DNA of 64,000 nucleotides from Microdochium bolleyi (GCA_001566295.1 KQ964266.1:372001-436000); one strand, 5' to 3'; shown: positions 23,595 to 35,504, numbered from the stretch's first letter. Numbers and translations: made by a program. The notes: generated from the sequence alone by a model not told the origin.

Positions 23595-25001
23595 CTAAGC
23601 ACCTGCCATATCCAGGTCCGACTCCTCATCGCCCTCCTCCTCGGAAGAGGACTCGGCGCTGCTCGTTGTGTCCGCAGCATCCTCCTCAGCTGCCTCCCCG
23701 TCCGCCCTAGCCTGCTCAGCGTCAGCTTCGTCGCTATCCTCGTCGCTCGATACGTAGCCCACCAGCCCCTCAGCCTTTCTCTTCCCATTATGATCCGGTG
23801 TAGTGGTATTTGGTCGAGGCCGAACAGGCATTCCGCGTTGCTTCTGGGGTTCGTCCAGGGCGTATCCTTGTGGCAGGGATGCGCCTTTGGGAAACACGTG
23901 GATAGCCGGGAACTCAACGATTTCGAACCCAGGCAGGATCCTGGCCAGAGTGTCCGCCGGGCTGAGGGGAATGAGCTTCTGTGTCTGTCGTGAAGGTATC
24001 CGTGGTTTCTGGTAGAAGAACTGGTAGTCGCTTTCGATGGGCTTGTTGGCGGTGCTCGGGCTAAGATCGGGAGGTGCGGCATACCATGCGCTGGTTGTCG
24101 AGGACTGGGTGGTGGCGAGGTGTGCAGCCCAGGCTGCCGATGAAAAGTTCTGTCCACATGCTACACGATGTTGTTGGTCTTTTGGATTTGTCTTCGTCAA
24201 AGTCTTGCTCTGCTGCGGCTGTTGCTCATCCTTTTTCTTGGTAGACTTCTCGAGGGCGCGCTCTTCTTCAGTGAGCTGTGCGTGACGTGACCAAGCCAGA
24301 CCAGCTTCGAAACCTTCCGCGAGCGGTGTCTCGTCCAGTATCTTGTGCAGTATCCTCGTTGGGTAGCTTGCACATGCGTCCTTGGATGTGGCCTCGCTTG
24401 TTGAGCGGTCTGCCTCGGCAACAGCATTACCGTGGACGAACCACTCCACCTGCCAGTTCATCGTCCGCGTGCGCTTATTCCAGCTCGTCTTGTTCTCCCG
24501 GGATCGCGTCATACCGTACGGCACAGTCGACACATGGATTCCCAGCTTCCGCAGGCGGAACTGCGAGTTCTTGTCCCACCGCCGCGAATAATTACCCACA
24601 ACTTGCTCATCGTGACCGCCGTGCCTGCCATCGTTGAACCGCGCTCTCTTATTCGGATGGTGGTTGTCCCTGTGTTGTTGCCGCCCACCTTGCTCTTTGT
24701 GCTGCTGCTGCCCGCCAGGTGGCACAATGTCGCGCTCTTCGCGCATAATCTTGTCGGCCGTCTCGATCGAGCGCTCGATCTTTGTGAGGAAGTTGTAGTC
24801 GTGGTCGATGCCCGCGTCGGTCTTGAGCTTCGTGGGCGGGAGGTACACGGTCGGGTCACGCTCGCCGCTGCACGAGGACCACTTCTTGTGCTTCTTGATG
24901 CATTGCAGCGAGCACGTGCGCGTCGCGCACCGTGGGCACTTGTACTTGGGCGACTGGATGTGGCAGATCGTGCAGAGCGAGGTGAGGAGAGGGTCGGCCA
25001 T
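23595..25001 (-). CDS. BCD1: Box C/D snoRNP assembly protein, HIT-type zinc finger
   Basis: Single exon, 468 aa, ATG at 25001, stop TAG. The N-terminus is a complete HIT zinc finger with C10, C13, C22, C25, C30, C34, H38 and C44, the C4-C2HC spacing of Bcd1/ZNHIT6. The central region includes RRWDKNSQFRLRKLGI and TSWNKRTRTMNWQVEW, typical of the Bcd1 body, separated by Gln/His-rich linkers. The C-terminus is strongly acidic and Ser-rich with a short basic patch (GKRKAEG), a pattern usual for nucleolar assembly factors. Bcd1 stabilises box C/D snoRNAs by helping load Snu13/Nop58. Shares a 445-bp divergent promoter with the PLP-homeostasis gene. Confidence 0.92.
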   Translation of the reverse strand: MADPLLTSLCTICHIQSPKYKCPRCATRTCSLQCIKKHKKWSSCSGERDPTVYLPPTKLKTDAGIDHDYNFLTKIERSIETADKIMREERDIVPPGGQQQHKEQGGRQQHRDNHHPNKRARFNDGRHGGHDEQVVGNYSRRWDKNSQFRLRKLGIHVSTVPYGMTRSRENKTSWNKRTRTMNWQVEWFVHGNAVAEADRSTSEATSKDACASYPTRILHKILDETPLAEGFEAGLAWSRHAQLTEEERALEKSTKKKDEQQPQQSKTLTKTNPKDQQHRVACGQNFSSAAWAAHLATTQSSTTSAWYAAPPDLSPSTANKPIESDYQFFYQKPRIPSRQTQKLIPLSPADTLARILPGFEIVEFPAIHVFPKGASLPQGYALDEPQKQRGMPVRPRPNTTTPDHNGKRKAEGLVGYVSSDEDSDEADAEQARADGEAAEEDAADTTSSAESSSEEEGDEESDLDMAGA

Positions 25002-25446
25002 TGCTGAAGGGAGTACCGAGAGGAGACTGTTGGAAGCGTCTGTAGAAATAAAGATAATGTAGACTAATTATGACGATACCCAATGCATCAAGTATCCAGG
25101 GATGTGCCACATGGGCTGTGTCAAAAGAAGGTCGCTGAGATTTAAGAAGACTGTAAAGACGACAAGAAAATGATGATTGCTCGGGAGCGAGTTGCGATGC
25201 AGGCCACCCAGAGTAAATATTTGGGAGCTTTGCGCCTATCGATAAGCTACCAGCGCCTGCCATCGGAGCTTGAATCGCATGTGAGAATGACCTCAACCAC
25301 ATTGGAAAGAGTGGAGTGACTTTTGAACAGAGCAAGCAAAGAAGAGGGCTCCAATCGGCAGGCCAGAACGGGAAATCGATTCCATTCCTGACTTTGGCAG
25401 TTTGACGCACCTCACGAAGCACGAGTATCAAGTGCATGGCAATAAC
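25002..25446. other. Divergent promoter BCD1 / PLP homeostasis protein
   Basis: A compact 445-bp spacer between opposing start codons. The sequence is A/T-richer than both genes. I see no clear TATA box. Confidence 0.6.
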
Positions 25447-26466
25447 ATGAGCGAGACAGACATGAAGATCGACCCCGCCCGCGCCTCGGCGCTCGTCTCA
25501 CAGCTCAAGACTGTCAGCGATCGTGTGGCAGCTGCGGCAAAAGGGCGAAATGTGAGTGTCTCTCAGGTTTTGAAGATCATAAGATTCTTATTCTGGAATC
25601 AATTCATCGGACCACAGAAACTAACCACGAGGAACAAGCACAGGTCCGCCTTGTAGCAGTCTCCAAGCTCAAGCCGGCCAACGACATCCTTGCCCTGCAG
25701 CAACAAGCCTCGCACGTGCACTTTGGCGAGAACTATTCGCAGGAGCTCTCACAGAAAGCCGAGTTGCTGCCCCGGAGCATACAGTGGCATTTTATCGGCG
25801 GTCTGCAGTCCGGTACGTTCTTTTTGGCTGTTGCCAACTCGGCCTGGCACAATCCAGCATTACTCAAACCACAAGGGGAAACTAACATGGTATGCCCGTG
25901 TCATGGAAAAAGGCCACTGCAAGAACCTCGCCAAAATCCCAAACCTCTTCTGCGTTTCGAGCGTAGACACTCAGAAGAAAGCCCAGCTCCTCGACGAACA
26001 TAGAGGCAAGCTGCTCGCCTCCTTCAAGTCCCAGGATAACGCCTCCTCTTCATCGCCATCAGAAGCGCCAGGAAAACTCAACATCCACGTCCAAGTCAAC
26101 ACGTCCGGCGAGGAGTCCAAGTCCGGCTGCCAGCCTGGCGACGAAACGGTCTCGCTGTGCAAACTCATTGCTTCGGACGAGACGTGTCCAAACCTAAACC
26201 TGCTCGGGCTGATGACTATCGGGGCCATCGCGCGGAGCGTGGCGACCACTCCCGAGAACGAGAACGAGGACTTCGTCGCGCTCAGGGAGCAGCGGGACCT
26301 GGTCGCCAAGTCGCTCGGCATTGCCGACCCGGAAGAGCTGGAGCTGAGCATGGGCATGAGCGAGGACTTTGAGGGCGCGATCGCGCTGGGCAGCGGCGAG
26401 GTCCGGGTCGGCAGCACCATCTTTGGAGAAAGGGGTCCCAAGAGCGAAGCTAAGATCGTGGCGTGA
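25447..26466 (+). CDS. Pyridoxal phosphate homeostasis protein (YggS/PLPBP, yeast YBL036C type)
   Basis: Exons 25447-25551, 25644-25812 and 25913-26466, product 275 aa, TGA stop. The start is MSETDMKID; a second Met five residues later is possible. Motifs of the alanine-racemase N-terminal fold: VAVSKLKP with the PLP-binding Lys at about residue 43, HFGENYSQE, WHFIGGLQS, VNTSGEESKSG, LLGLMTIG and the family signature LSMGMSEDFEGAI. A Ser-rich loop (SSSSPSEAP) sits between beta strands. The second intron uses an AAG acceptor (25910-25912) preceded by ACTAAC, and joins Ser to GHCKNLAK. The protein buffers free PLP and has no known racemase activity. Confidence 0.93.
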
Positions 26467-26865
26467 TTGTGTAGACCTACAATAGATCAGGAAGTCCGTC
26501 CTGATGATGCTTGTGTATGACGGCGTGAGCAAGTGAAGTTGTTTCGATGATCCTAAGAGTAGGAGACTTGATGCGGCTGTGGCTGGTCCGCTTCACCGTG
26601 TGCCTTCCACTAGCACACAAACAACGTTGGCCAAGACTGAGAGACTGATTGGCGTGTGCAACAATTGCATGTCGGGATTCATCACCTCTATTCTGCCATA
26701 TCTATATATCGCGCTCGCATTCATCATCACCCAATGATCCGATACCATCCGGACCCCAGCAACGCCATTTTCAACTCCTCTGTCAGCTCGCCGCTAGACA
26801 ATGCTCCCCGCCTTCGCTTCCATGCAGTGATTAGTATGCACCCACAATTACAACAACCATTTCAT
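26467..26865. other. Convergent 3' region, PLPBP / GT8
   Basis: About 400 bp with 3' UTRs of the two convergent genes; nothing else seen. Confidence 0.6.
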
Positions 26866-27894
26866 CTATTCCTGGGCAACGACGGGCTTGACGACAGACT
26901 CGTAAAGCTCCTTCTTCCGTGCATCACTGCTCTGCGTCCACTCCTTTTCGACTTCCGCCCAGACATCCCACCAGATGCTGTGCTGCGACTGGATGATATC
27001 CTTGGTGTCGAATTGCCGCGACTTCCAGGGCTTGTCGAGGATGTAGTGGAGGATCCTGACCTGGTCGTCCTTCCAGAGCGACGGGTGGCAGGCGCGCATG
27101 GGCTTGAGGGCGTTGTAGATGTAGGGCAGAGGCTTCCACTTGTTGCGATAGACAATGGCCAGCAGGTCCTGATCAAAGAAGAGCATGGTCGGCACGGCCG
27201 GGTCGGTGTTCATGGCGTGCATCAGGGCGTCGTACTGCTCCTTGGAAGGCTCCAGGATGACGGTGCCGCTGTTGAGCAGGTGGTGGTTCTCGGGCACCTT
27301 GCCCTCGACGATCTGGGCGGGCTCGCCAGTCTCCTGGTTGGCGGCCGTGAAGGCGCAGTTCTCGGGCACCCTGCGGATAGAATGCAACGTCAGCGAGTCT
27401 ACAACGCAGTGGTGACACGCTCAAATATGTACTGACCAGTCCTTGCTGTAGTGAGCAAGCTTCTTGGGGTTGCACGTGCAGGCGTGGGTACTGGCGACCC
27501 AGCCCTTGGGGATCTCAACCTCCATCATGTCGTCAATGCTGTGCAGGATGACCTGGTCGCTGTCGAGCAGGACAACGCGCTCGTACTCGGTGAAACCCCA
27601 CGGGGCGAGCTTCTCCCAGGTGCCCTTGTTAATCTTGCCGTCGCGAGGGGCGGGCTCGATCTTGTCAACGACAATGGTGGGGATGCCGGCAGCCTCGAAG
27701 GCCTCCATGTACTCGGTGTCGGCCTCGACATCACGGGTGACCATGACCTTGAGCAGGTAGCGACTGTTTGTCTTGCGCAGGCTGTGGTTGAGGACAAGCA
27801 GACCACCAAAGTAGCCGCGGTTTGTGAGCAGGGTTGTCCATATCTTCTTGGTGTTGTAGGGCTCGCCCGCGAGGTTGTGCGTGGGAATCGTCAT
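26866..27894 (-). CDS. Glycosyltransferase family 8 protein (glycogenin/galactinol-synthase-like)
   Basis: Exons 27894-27437 and 27370-26866, intron 66 nt (GTCAGT..CAG), 320 aa, TAG stop. The N-terminal half has the GT8 fold start (IWTTLLTNRGYFGGLLVLNHSL), and LLDSDQV at about 110-116 supplies the DxD metal/sugar-nucleotide motif. The second half has NSGTVILEPS, FFDQDLLAIVYRNKWKPLPYIYNAL and HYILDKPWK, all conserved in retaining GT8 enzymes. There is no signal peptide or membrane segment, so a cytosolic retaining glycosyltransferase using a UDP- or GDP-sugar is likely. Lacks the C-terminal glycogen-synthase-binding tail of glycogenin; donor and acceptor cannot be decided. Confidence 0.9.
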
Positions 27895-28647
27895 TGTGAA
27901 GACGGGGTATAAGTGACAGTGGCCAGAGTACTTGGTATGATGTCAAGGAAGCTCACGAGAAAAGCGACGCGGGCCACGGGAGCTCTGCCGTACTTAATGG
28001 AGGGGTCTGGCGGGGCATCGATCAGGAACATGCGCGATTACGCGCCTAGATCGGCGAGAGGCAGCTCCCGAGATGGCAATCGTAAGCTTTCTGATGTCTC
28101 CGGGCCCCGCCCCGGTGCTGCCAGGCCCCTGGCGCTAGCGAGTGATGATCGCATCACTCACTTCTTTCTTCCCGAGTCGGTCGAGCCGAGACAGCCCGCT
28201 GCAAAGCACAGCGAGCACGCCATCCAAAGCCCTGCTTATCCCTAACAGCCACGGGCGTACCGCGTACCCACGTGTGCGTTAGTCACGATCCCAGACGCCA
28301 GACCCGGGTCCCTGCAGCCCACAGGTGCAGTAGTCCAGGGACAGCAAGTTTTCTACCCATCAGCGTAGTCAAGACTGACCAGCAGAAACGGTCGACACCT
28401 AGTAGTGCACAATATGAGGTGAGGCACGGCTTGAAGAACAAAATGGAAGCATTTGTTTCAAGTACAAGACAACTCGAGATACACCGGCCATGGAACACGA
28501 ACCGCAACAATGAACGCCGTCCCACTCGTAACCAACAGCTCACTATCAAGTGCAGCAGCAAGCCTCACTGGATGAGCGAGCAGCTGCGGATAGCACATCC
28601 CTCCAAATAAAAGGTTATCCACAAGCCCAGATCCGTCCTCTGATACC
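27895..28647. other. Intergenic, GT8 upstream region
   Basis: Upstream of the GT8 start on the minus strand. No TATA box or conserved frame seen. Confidence 0.55.
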
Positions 28648-28887
28648 TCATGCCAAGGTCGCCTGTAGATGCGTGATGTTCCTGACCACCTTTTCGGCCA
28701 GTGCAAGCGCTTCACTCTGCCTGCACAGCTCCGCGTGCATCTTCTCCAGGAGCAGCTGCTGGTCAGCCAGCAACCTCAGAGCGGCAGCTAGCTGCTCCTG
28801 TGTAGTTTCTGCTCGAGCTGTAACTCGTGTAATGGTGCTGTTGTCCACCGTCTCCACGCTATGGGATGGAAAATAGTGCCTCAGCAT
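28648..28887 (-). CDS. Small coiled-coil ORF, separate gene or 3' part of the membrane-protein gene
   Basis: A 79-aa frame with ATG at 28887 and TGA stop. Residues 30-75 form a Leu/Ala/Glu/Gln-rich heptad pattern (EQLAAALRLLADQQLLLEKM), a likely coiled coil. The frame is the same as that of the upstream membrane-protein gene and is open back to that gene's TAG at 28,957-28,959. It may therefore be a C-terminal exon if an intron ending in that TAG is removed, an extension by readthrough, or an independent small gene. No family recognised. Confidence 0.35.
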   Translation of the reverse strand: MLRHYFPSHSVETVDNSTITRVTARAETTQEQLAAALRLLADQQLLLEKMHAELCRQSEALALAEKVVRNITHLQATLA

Positions 28888-28956
28888 AGCAGCTGCCGGT
28901 CTTTTAGCATCACCAACGTCTGCCTCCTGGCAGTCGTGACCAGCAGCGTCATGCTT

Positions 28957-30007
28957 CTAGCAAGGCCTCGTCCCGACTGTGCAGAGGACCTGATACGTCG
29001 CCAGCCGCGCGTGTGAGTACGCCCTCGCCAGACCTCGTATCACCCTGAGTGTACCCGAAGACGCCGCGAGCGAGGAACCAGAGGAACTCGCCGCAGCTGG
29101 AGCGACCACGACGACGGCGTTCTGCACCGCGCCGCCGCGCCGGTCCGGGTCGCAGGGGATGTACACGTCCGGGCTGCCTTCCATTGGGCAGTACTTGGGC
29201 TCCGGAGAACTTGTGCTTGTCGGCGACAGCGAGTCCGCTAATGCTACGGTAGTCAATACGCTCGTGGCTGCTGCCGAGCCTGTGGCTGCGGGCTCGCCAT
29301 CGTCCGCCGTCGCGCTGAGTATCGCGGTGTGGACGATGGTCTGGTACACGAAGCGCGTCTTGACGATGCTCGTGGTCGTGGTCAACCTCGTCGTTGGCTC
29401 AGGGTGCGCCTGTGCGCCCGTGTCACCCTCATCCCGCTTCTCGTGGAACACGCCGCCGAACGGGTCGGTCGGGAGTGCTGGTGAGCTCGTCGTGATGTCC
29501 CTCCCAGAGACGTCGGTCCAGGGTAGCACCCCGTTCTGTACATGCGAAGAGATCACGGAAGGTGATGTTTTTGGGATAACCTGCCTGATCTCGCCGCTGT
29601 CATCGCGGGCCGGGTTTGAGATGAAGTAGACACCAACTGTTGTCGTCCATTGTATCAGCACCCTCTTGTACATGTCGGCTATGTTTCTCACCACGCGATG
29701 AAATGAAAAATGACTCAGATCATACTCACCGCAAAGAAAGCCGACGCCCATGAGGACGACAATCGTCAGGATAAGCCAGTTGCCGAGTGGCCGCCGGACC
29801 CGCTCCCGTGTTAAGCTGCCCTTCTCGGGGGCTTGGGAATACAGACGCGTCAGCATCGCCAGTATTGTGATTATCCGGGTGGGTTTGTTTGCATGAACGG
29901 GTGGTGATGGTCATGCTTGGTTCATGTTTCTGGGACAGATATTTTGGGTTTCACTCACCCGGATCCGGAGGGATGGCTCTGCGCACGGAATCCTGGTCAT
30001 CATCCAT
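28957..30007 (-). CDS. Single-pass membrane protein of unknown function
   Basis: Not recognised. Model: exons 30007-29959, 29831-29730 and 29678-28957 with introns of 127 and 51 nt (GTGAGT donors; AAG and TAG acceptors), 290 aa from MDDDQDSVRR. The frame is open upstream to about 30,184 and a GTAAGC donor lies near 30,240, so an additional N-terminal exon is possible. Residues about 35-51 (NWLILTIVVLMGVGFLC) form one transmembrane helix preceded by Arg-rich sequence, suggesting a cytosolic N-terminus and a lumenal or extracellular C-terminus. The long C-terminal part is Ser/Thr/Pro/Ala-rich and could be O-glycosylated, with two Cys in KYCPMEGSPDVYIPCDP. Stop TAG; see findings for the in-frame continuation. 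Confidence 0.6.
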
Positions 30008-31118
30008 GGCGTCCAGTCTCTGCACGAGGGATGACTCGGCTGTATGCAGGTCGCTCTCTGTTATCTGCTTGCGACAATTTTGGTGTTTGTAGTTGGAATG
30101 CTGGAAGTGATGTGGTGAGCAGTCCGACTTGCCGAAGAGACAGCCCTCGGGACGATGTGGCTCGGCCACGACGAGAGTAATCAAGAATTCGCCAGAGGCA
30201 GCAGAGAAGTCCGTCAGATGTGAAGCAGGTACTACTGCTTACCAGCGTGGATCGCTTCCAGGATGGTCGATGCTGCTCCAGGTGTGACTCAAATATTCGC
30301 GCTATAGCCGCCAGTAGGTGTCCTCGGCCTTATAACGATTGTGTTGACAGTTCGGGCAGAGCACTGGATCGTTGTCAACTTTGGAAAGGAAAAAGACAGA
30401 GGAAACAAGGTGCGGATTCTACCGATAGAGGTACACGGGAGAGTTGCTCATGACACAAAACGGCACCCTTTGTGTTGCCGTGGAAATGATGCCGCGGGCA
30501 AGGGCTGGCCCATTCATTCATCTTAACATGCTTCCCGCCATGACCGTGGCCCAGGCTTGATCCGTTACGTCTGTCACTTTGCGCCGGTGAAGGTCCAAGG
30601 CCTGCTACATTGAGAGAAAGATCAAGCATTCTCTTTGCGGACAAATGCACGACTCGCACTTCGATTTCGCCCTGATAGAACCGCACGCCTGACCAAGCGC
30701 GGCACATGAGAGCCACAACCACCACGCCCTTCCGCCCTTTCTGTTGATTCGGACTGACAGGGCATGTTGGTCGATTGTCGTGCTCGATCATGTAGCAGGA
30801 CAATGACTTTTTTTCATGGGTCGCGCCAAGCAGGGTAAATATCAGCTCTGAAACATTGGCTTGCTTCGAGGGGGACAGGCTCGCCCTGCTTGGTGCAGAC
30901 AAACAAGAGATCCAAGTCAATTATTGGCAAACCTCGACGCCATGCTCGAGCAGCGTGCGCTGAAAACATCAAAACGTCAAGACCACCACAGGCGCACAAA
31001 GGAATGCTAGATTGCCGATAGGCGAGGCAAGGTCATCTTCATTAGATCCTATTCGATTCACCGAATCCAGCGTGCATGACTCTTTTTCTCCGTTGATGAA
31101 ACGACCCAAATCGCCATG
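30008..31118. other. Intergenic, between AP-2 alpha 3' end and the membrane-protein gene
   Basis: Upstream region of the membrane-protein gene (possible extra coding exon 30,008-30,184) and 3' flank of the AP-2 alpha gene. No other recognisable gene. Confidence 0.5.
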
Positions 31119-34100
31119 CTATGTAACCATCACGTTGCTAAATGCATTTGTTATATCCTGCCGTGTCGGCCCGTCACTGTCATCACGCATCGGTCTCGTC
31201 GACTCTCCAGCCGCAATCCTGGCCTCCATCAGTTTCAGCAGCACTGCCGGTACGCTCTCGTCGGTGGCGCGAATTGTCAGACGCAGCATCTGCGGAGTTT
31301 GCGGGATTAGCAATCAGCTCTCTGATGGGAGCATGGGAGTCAAACATACCTGATTTTCGTAGTTGGGCTCCAGCCGCAGGAGGCAGCCAAACTTGCCACC
31401 ACCAGAGGTGTGCAGCACACTTGCACCCACAAAGTTCTTGCTGTTAGGGTCCACACCTTCGAGAACACCCCAGCGAAAGCCCTCGATCACTTTGCGCACA
31501 GAGTTGGCGTTGATCTCGTAGCTGCCCGCCTTGCGAGACAGTGTGATGATCTGCTGTGCTTCACGTGGCGCGCCGCCAATCTGCTTCCACCTCTTGAAGA
31601 AGTCATCTGCGGTCAGGTCGGCAGAGTCCATAAACTTGTGGGCGGCAATCGGAAGCTTGAGCGTCAGTGCTTGCAGCGCACCAGCGAGGTAACTGATTCT
31701 GACCGTGGGGCAGTTTGTGAAGACCTTCTTGCACTCGAACATGATGATCTGTCGTGTCTGACCTCCAGCTGGGATGATGCTGTCGGGGATGCCCTTGACG
31801 TCCCACGTGAGGTTTTGCTTGTCGCTCCCGTCGAGATCTAACGTGGTCGTAAACGAGCTGACGGACGCTGGCGTCTTGTTCGCAATGTACAGAATCAAGC
31901 AAGCCATCTGCCCGCGGTACTCGGATCGAACACCGACTTGCAGCTGACCGTCTTCGAACAAGACGCCATCTGCCTTGAGCATGAGCTTGTTGAAGCCTGG
32001 CTCCCATCCCGGCGACAAATGTGCCGCACTCGCCAGGTTTGGTGCCTTGATGACCTTCTCGGGCATGGGCCCAGCGTTCATATCCAGCCCAGAGAGGTCG
32101 TTCGAATGGCCATTCAAACCGTTCGAAGCACCATTCCCGTTGAGCGGTGCATTCGAGCTGAACACCCTCTTCAAGCCAGGCTGTTTGGCCATGTTGAGCT
32201 CATTGGAATCCGCGTTGGCATCCTTTCCTCCGACAACCCATGTACGCTTGTCGCTAGTGTTGGCATGCTTCTGATGTAGTCTTGACAGCAGTGCCGACTG
32301 ACGCTCCGGGAATGGGGGCATCTCGTCGCACACAGTCCGAAGCAGATCTTCCGAGTGCAACGTGGCGAGCGTCAGGTACTCGTACGCACGCTGCTGCAAC
32401 TCCGAGTCGAGGGAGTGGCTGTACAGCTCGAATGCGTGCAACAGCTGCGGCCTGATCTCAGGGAAGAGGTTAACAAATTTGATAAAGGATGACAAGATCA
32501 TGGCACGCGTGCTGGATGAGCATGCACTAAGCTTGCCAGACAGGGCAATGAACTGCTCGATCGGACTGCACCCAGGTTCTTCCGCAATCAGATGGCCAAA
32601 CTCTCCCAAGACATAGGCGCCGATCTTGACCAAGGTTTCATGGCAGTGGTCTTGCTTGATGTGCTGCAAGGTATTTTGAGCGGCATAGACTTGGAGCTCC
32701 TCGTTGTTTGTGACAATCTGGATGACTCGCTGCCACACCTCGTCGCTGAGATGGTCGCCAGCAATGGCAACAAGACGCAGAGAGACATTAATGTACCACT
32801 GGATGTCCGTTGCGTATTTCTCGGTGAGAATGGCGATCTTGAGAGCCATCTCTTCGCGCAGAGCGAAGTCGGCGTTCTGCAGGTAGTGCAGCAGCTCGGA
32901 AACGATCGGCCCGGAATTGGTCGAATCGCACATACTATATAGCAAGTCGAGACCTTTCCTACGGACACTGATGTCGCGGTCCTTGAGCGAACCAAGAATG
33001 ACCTCCTGGTGCTGCTTGATGGGCTCGAGATCTTCCGCTCGAGCCGCCAAGTGTGTCATGGCCTCGAGGCCGAGATAGCGGACGTTCGTCTCCCGTGAAG
33101 TGATGAACCGACCCAGGCGAGTCGAGATCTGCTTCATGAGCGCATGTTCTGTGTCGAGGTGGATAATGAGGTTGATAGCCTCAAACAACACAGCGTTTTG
33201 CGCGTTGTTCTGCTGGACGTTTTTACTTGACTCGATCGCCAGATTCAGAATCGTCTGCAAAGACTCCCGAATCATCTCCCGAACATGGCTGTCCTCTGCA
33301 CAGACGTTAGCATAGGTTGTCTGTAGTGTGGGCGGTCTCGATGCTTACCAGACGGAGGGAAGTATTGCAGAAGCCTCAAAAGCTTGACTTGCAGCCAAGG
33401 GCAAGGTACCTTGTAGTACAAATAGTCCGCAGTGAAGTCACCATCGACGAGTAACCGCTTGAGTCTCGTTGCCGCCTTCACATAAGCACCCTTGTACTGG
33501 TCTAGGTTGTCCTGTGCGACCGTCATGACCAGTGAAGTCACCGATAGCGCAACTCCCAGGTCGACATCGTCCATAAGTGATATTATGCGCTCGGCCCACT
33601 GTGGCTGGACGATGTCAGGGTGTTTCCGGTACAGGCGAAGCAATGTAAGAGCGGACTTCTTCTTGACAAATGCTTTCGAGGTTCTAAATTATGTCAGTGC
33701 ATACACAGAAAACTTCTCACTTGGACATGACGTACGGTGAGATCAGTAATCGATGAACCTCTCCACTGAGAGCCTCGCCCATCTCGCGACCACCAACGTT
33801 GGCGATCGCGTGTAGTGCTAAGCAGTTGAAGAGCTCATTGTTGTCGAGGAGATCTTTTCTGATGCTGTTGACAACCAGATGCAGGAGCTCGTGCTTCTCG
33901 TGGAGAAACAGGGTCATCGCAAGGTACCCAATCTGCTTCTCTGAATACTTGTTCGCGGAGATGAGGTTGACGGCTTCGAGGTGACCAAAATCGACGTTCC
34001 ACCCCAGAATGTAAATGTACAGAAGCTGGCTCGACTGTCAGCATATGGCAAAAACTTGGTACCGCGGAGTGTCGTACCTTGCAGACATATTTCTTCTTGT

Positions 34101-34411
34101 GGTATCCACTCAAGCTTCCATCTGCGATTTGACGTTAGCAACGTAGCGACGGCCGCGGCGCATATTGACAGTTTCATACCCTTGAACTTTTGACTATTTG
34201 GCGAACGCAGGCTGTTAGTCCCAAATCGACGATATCCTCATTCCCCGAGTGTTCCTCACCGAATGTTGGCCAGTTCCTTGTTGATCCGCTTCTCTTCCAG
34301 TTCTCTCGCCCGGGCATTTCTCAGGTCGGCAATGAACTGGACGAGTCCACGCATGTTCGAGTTGCTGGTTGACGACCGGCCCAGGAAGCCGGCTGCCGCA
34401 GAGGACGCCAT
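31119..34411 (-). CDS. APL3: AP-2 adaptor complex large subunit alpha (alpha-adaptin)
   Basis: Seven exons: 34411-34260, 34193-34180 (a 14-nt microexon), 34121-34078, 34025-33736, 33683-33349, 33295-31350 and 31289-31119, product 983 aa, stop TAG. All six introns are 52-66 nt. The N-terminal adaptin trunk is intact: MRGLVQFIADLRNARARELEE, NIRQKFKDGSLSGYHKKKYVCKLLYIYILGW across the small exons, and HEAT-like repeats to about residue 630. A Ser/Asn/Gly hinge follows (SSNAPLNGNGASNG), then the alpha-adaptin ear with its sandwich and platform subdomains. It recruits clathrin and binds PIP2 and cargo at the plasma membrane. The alpha rather than gamma assignment rests on GWNVDFGHLEAVNLISANKY and the two-part ear. 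Divergent from NDUFAF5. Confidence 0.96.
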
Positions 34412-35504
34412 CGTGGGCGAGTGCTGTCGTGTTTAAGCCGCGGCCTAGATCTCGGTTCGACTGCCGGCACCCGATCGTCGTCGTCGGCAGGGCGTGCCCG
34501 GCGCAGGCCCCTATCTATGGATGTCCGAGGTCCCCCTTTTGTCGGCTGCCCGCTGCATCCGGGCTTCTACGCTCGCTGCTCTGGATGATGCGCGCGGTTG
34601 TGAGAGGACCAGAAGACAGTCGTCTGGGCCTTGGACTGGCTGATGTCAGCTTTGCAGCGGCTGCGCAGTGGTACTCGTGGTGGTCGTGGTGGGAGGTCGG
34701 TGCTGATTGATCGTGGGATGCGGCACGGTCGTATTGAGCTGTGGGGACGACGGCCAGGAAAGCCAAGACTAGAAAGCCGCCATCGCGGTGCTCTTGCGGG
34801 CACAGGGCCCAGGGGCCAGGGCTCGCAGGGGGTGACCTCCACCTTCCAAGATTCGATCATTGGCACACCCCAAATCCCATGGGCACGTCTGTCCACCGAC
34901 TCGACGCCGCAGACAAGTGCTTTATTAATAATATGGGAATCATCACGCCTTTATGACACGGCCACATTGCCTGGGTTTTCATTGATCATCCAGAATTCAT
35001 CAAGATTGGACGTGCTATGTAGTCCCTAATCTCCAATCAGTCCAATGCCAGACCAGTCGGAAACTTGGGCGTGCACAAGAAGTAGACAAACCTGCCTCAA
35101 TTAGCATGACGGTGCTTATCCAGCAAGATCATCTCGTAATCAGGAATACCTGCAACACTTTCAGAGCTTCGTGCCAGCCTCAGAAGAACATGGACATCTC
35201 CCCAGCAGAAGGAGGTGGCCGGCTGCAGCCACAGTCGCCGATGCTCTCTCCAAGCGTAAGCCACACATGAGGCTTGTGGCTCCGCGACTGTACCAGCACC
35301 TCCCAGACCTGGGCGGAGCTTTCCGCCCTTTGCCCCACACAAGCTCTTCCACCCCACATCCGAGACAAGAGCTTGCAGATTCGTGGTCGAGTCGAGACGT
35401 CACGATCACGACTCGGGACACTACCCGCCTGCTTCTGCACAGGGTTCCTCCTCTGCACGTCTACGCAAGCTCAGAATGTAGCCAACCTCGCCCGCTGCGA
35501 CACG
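34412..35504. other. Divergent promoter region AP-2 alpha / NDUFAF5
   Basis: 1.1-kb spacer. The right half (about 35,170-35,504) is C/A-rich, like a 5' leader for NDUFAF5, and contains no in-frame ATG before 35,505. No other gene seen. Confidence 0.6.

Noticed and set aside
30970..31118. Open frame of 49 codons after the AP-2 alpha TAG
   Set aside because: Third positions are largely A/T, unlike the gene itself, so this is probably a chance open stretch of 3' UTR and not a readthrough extension.
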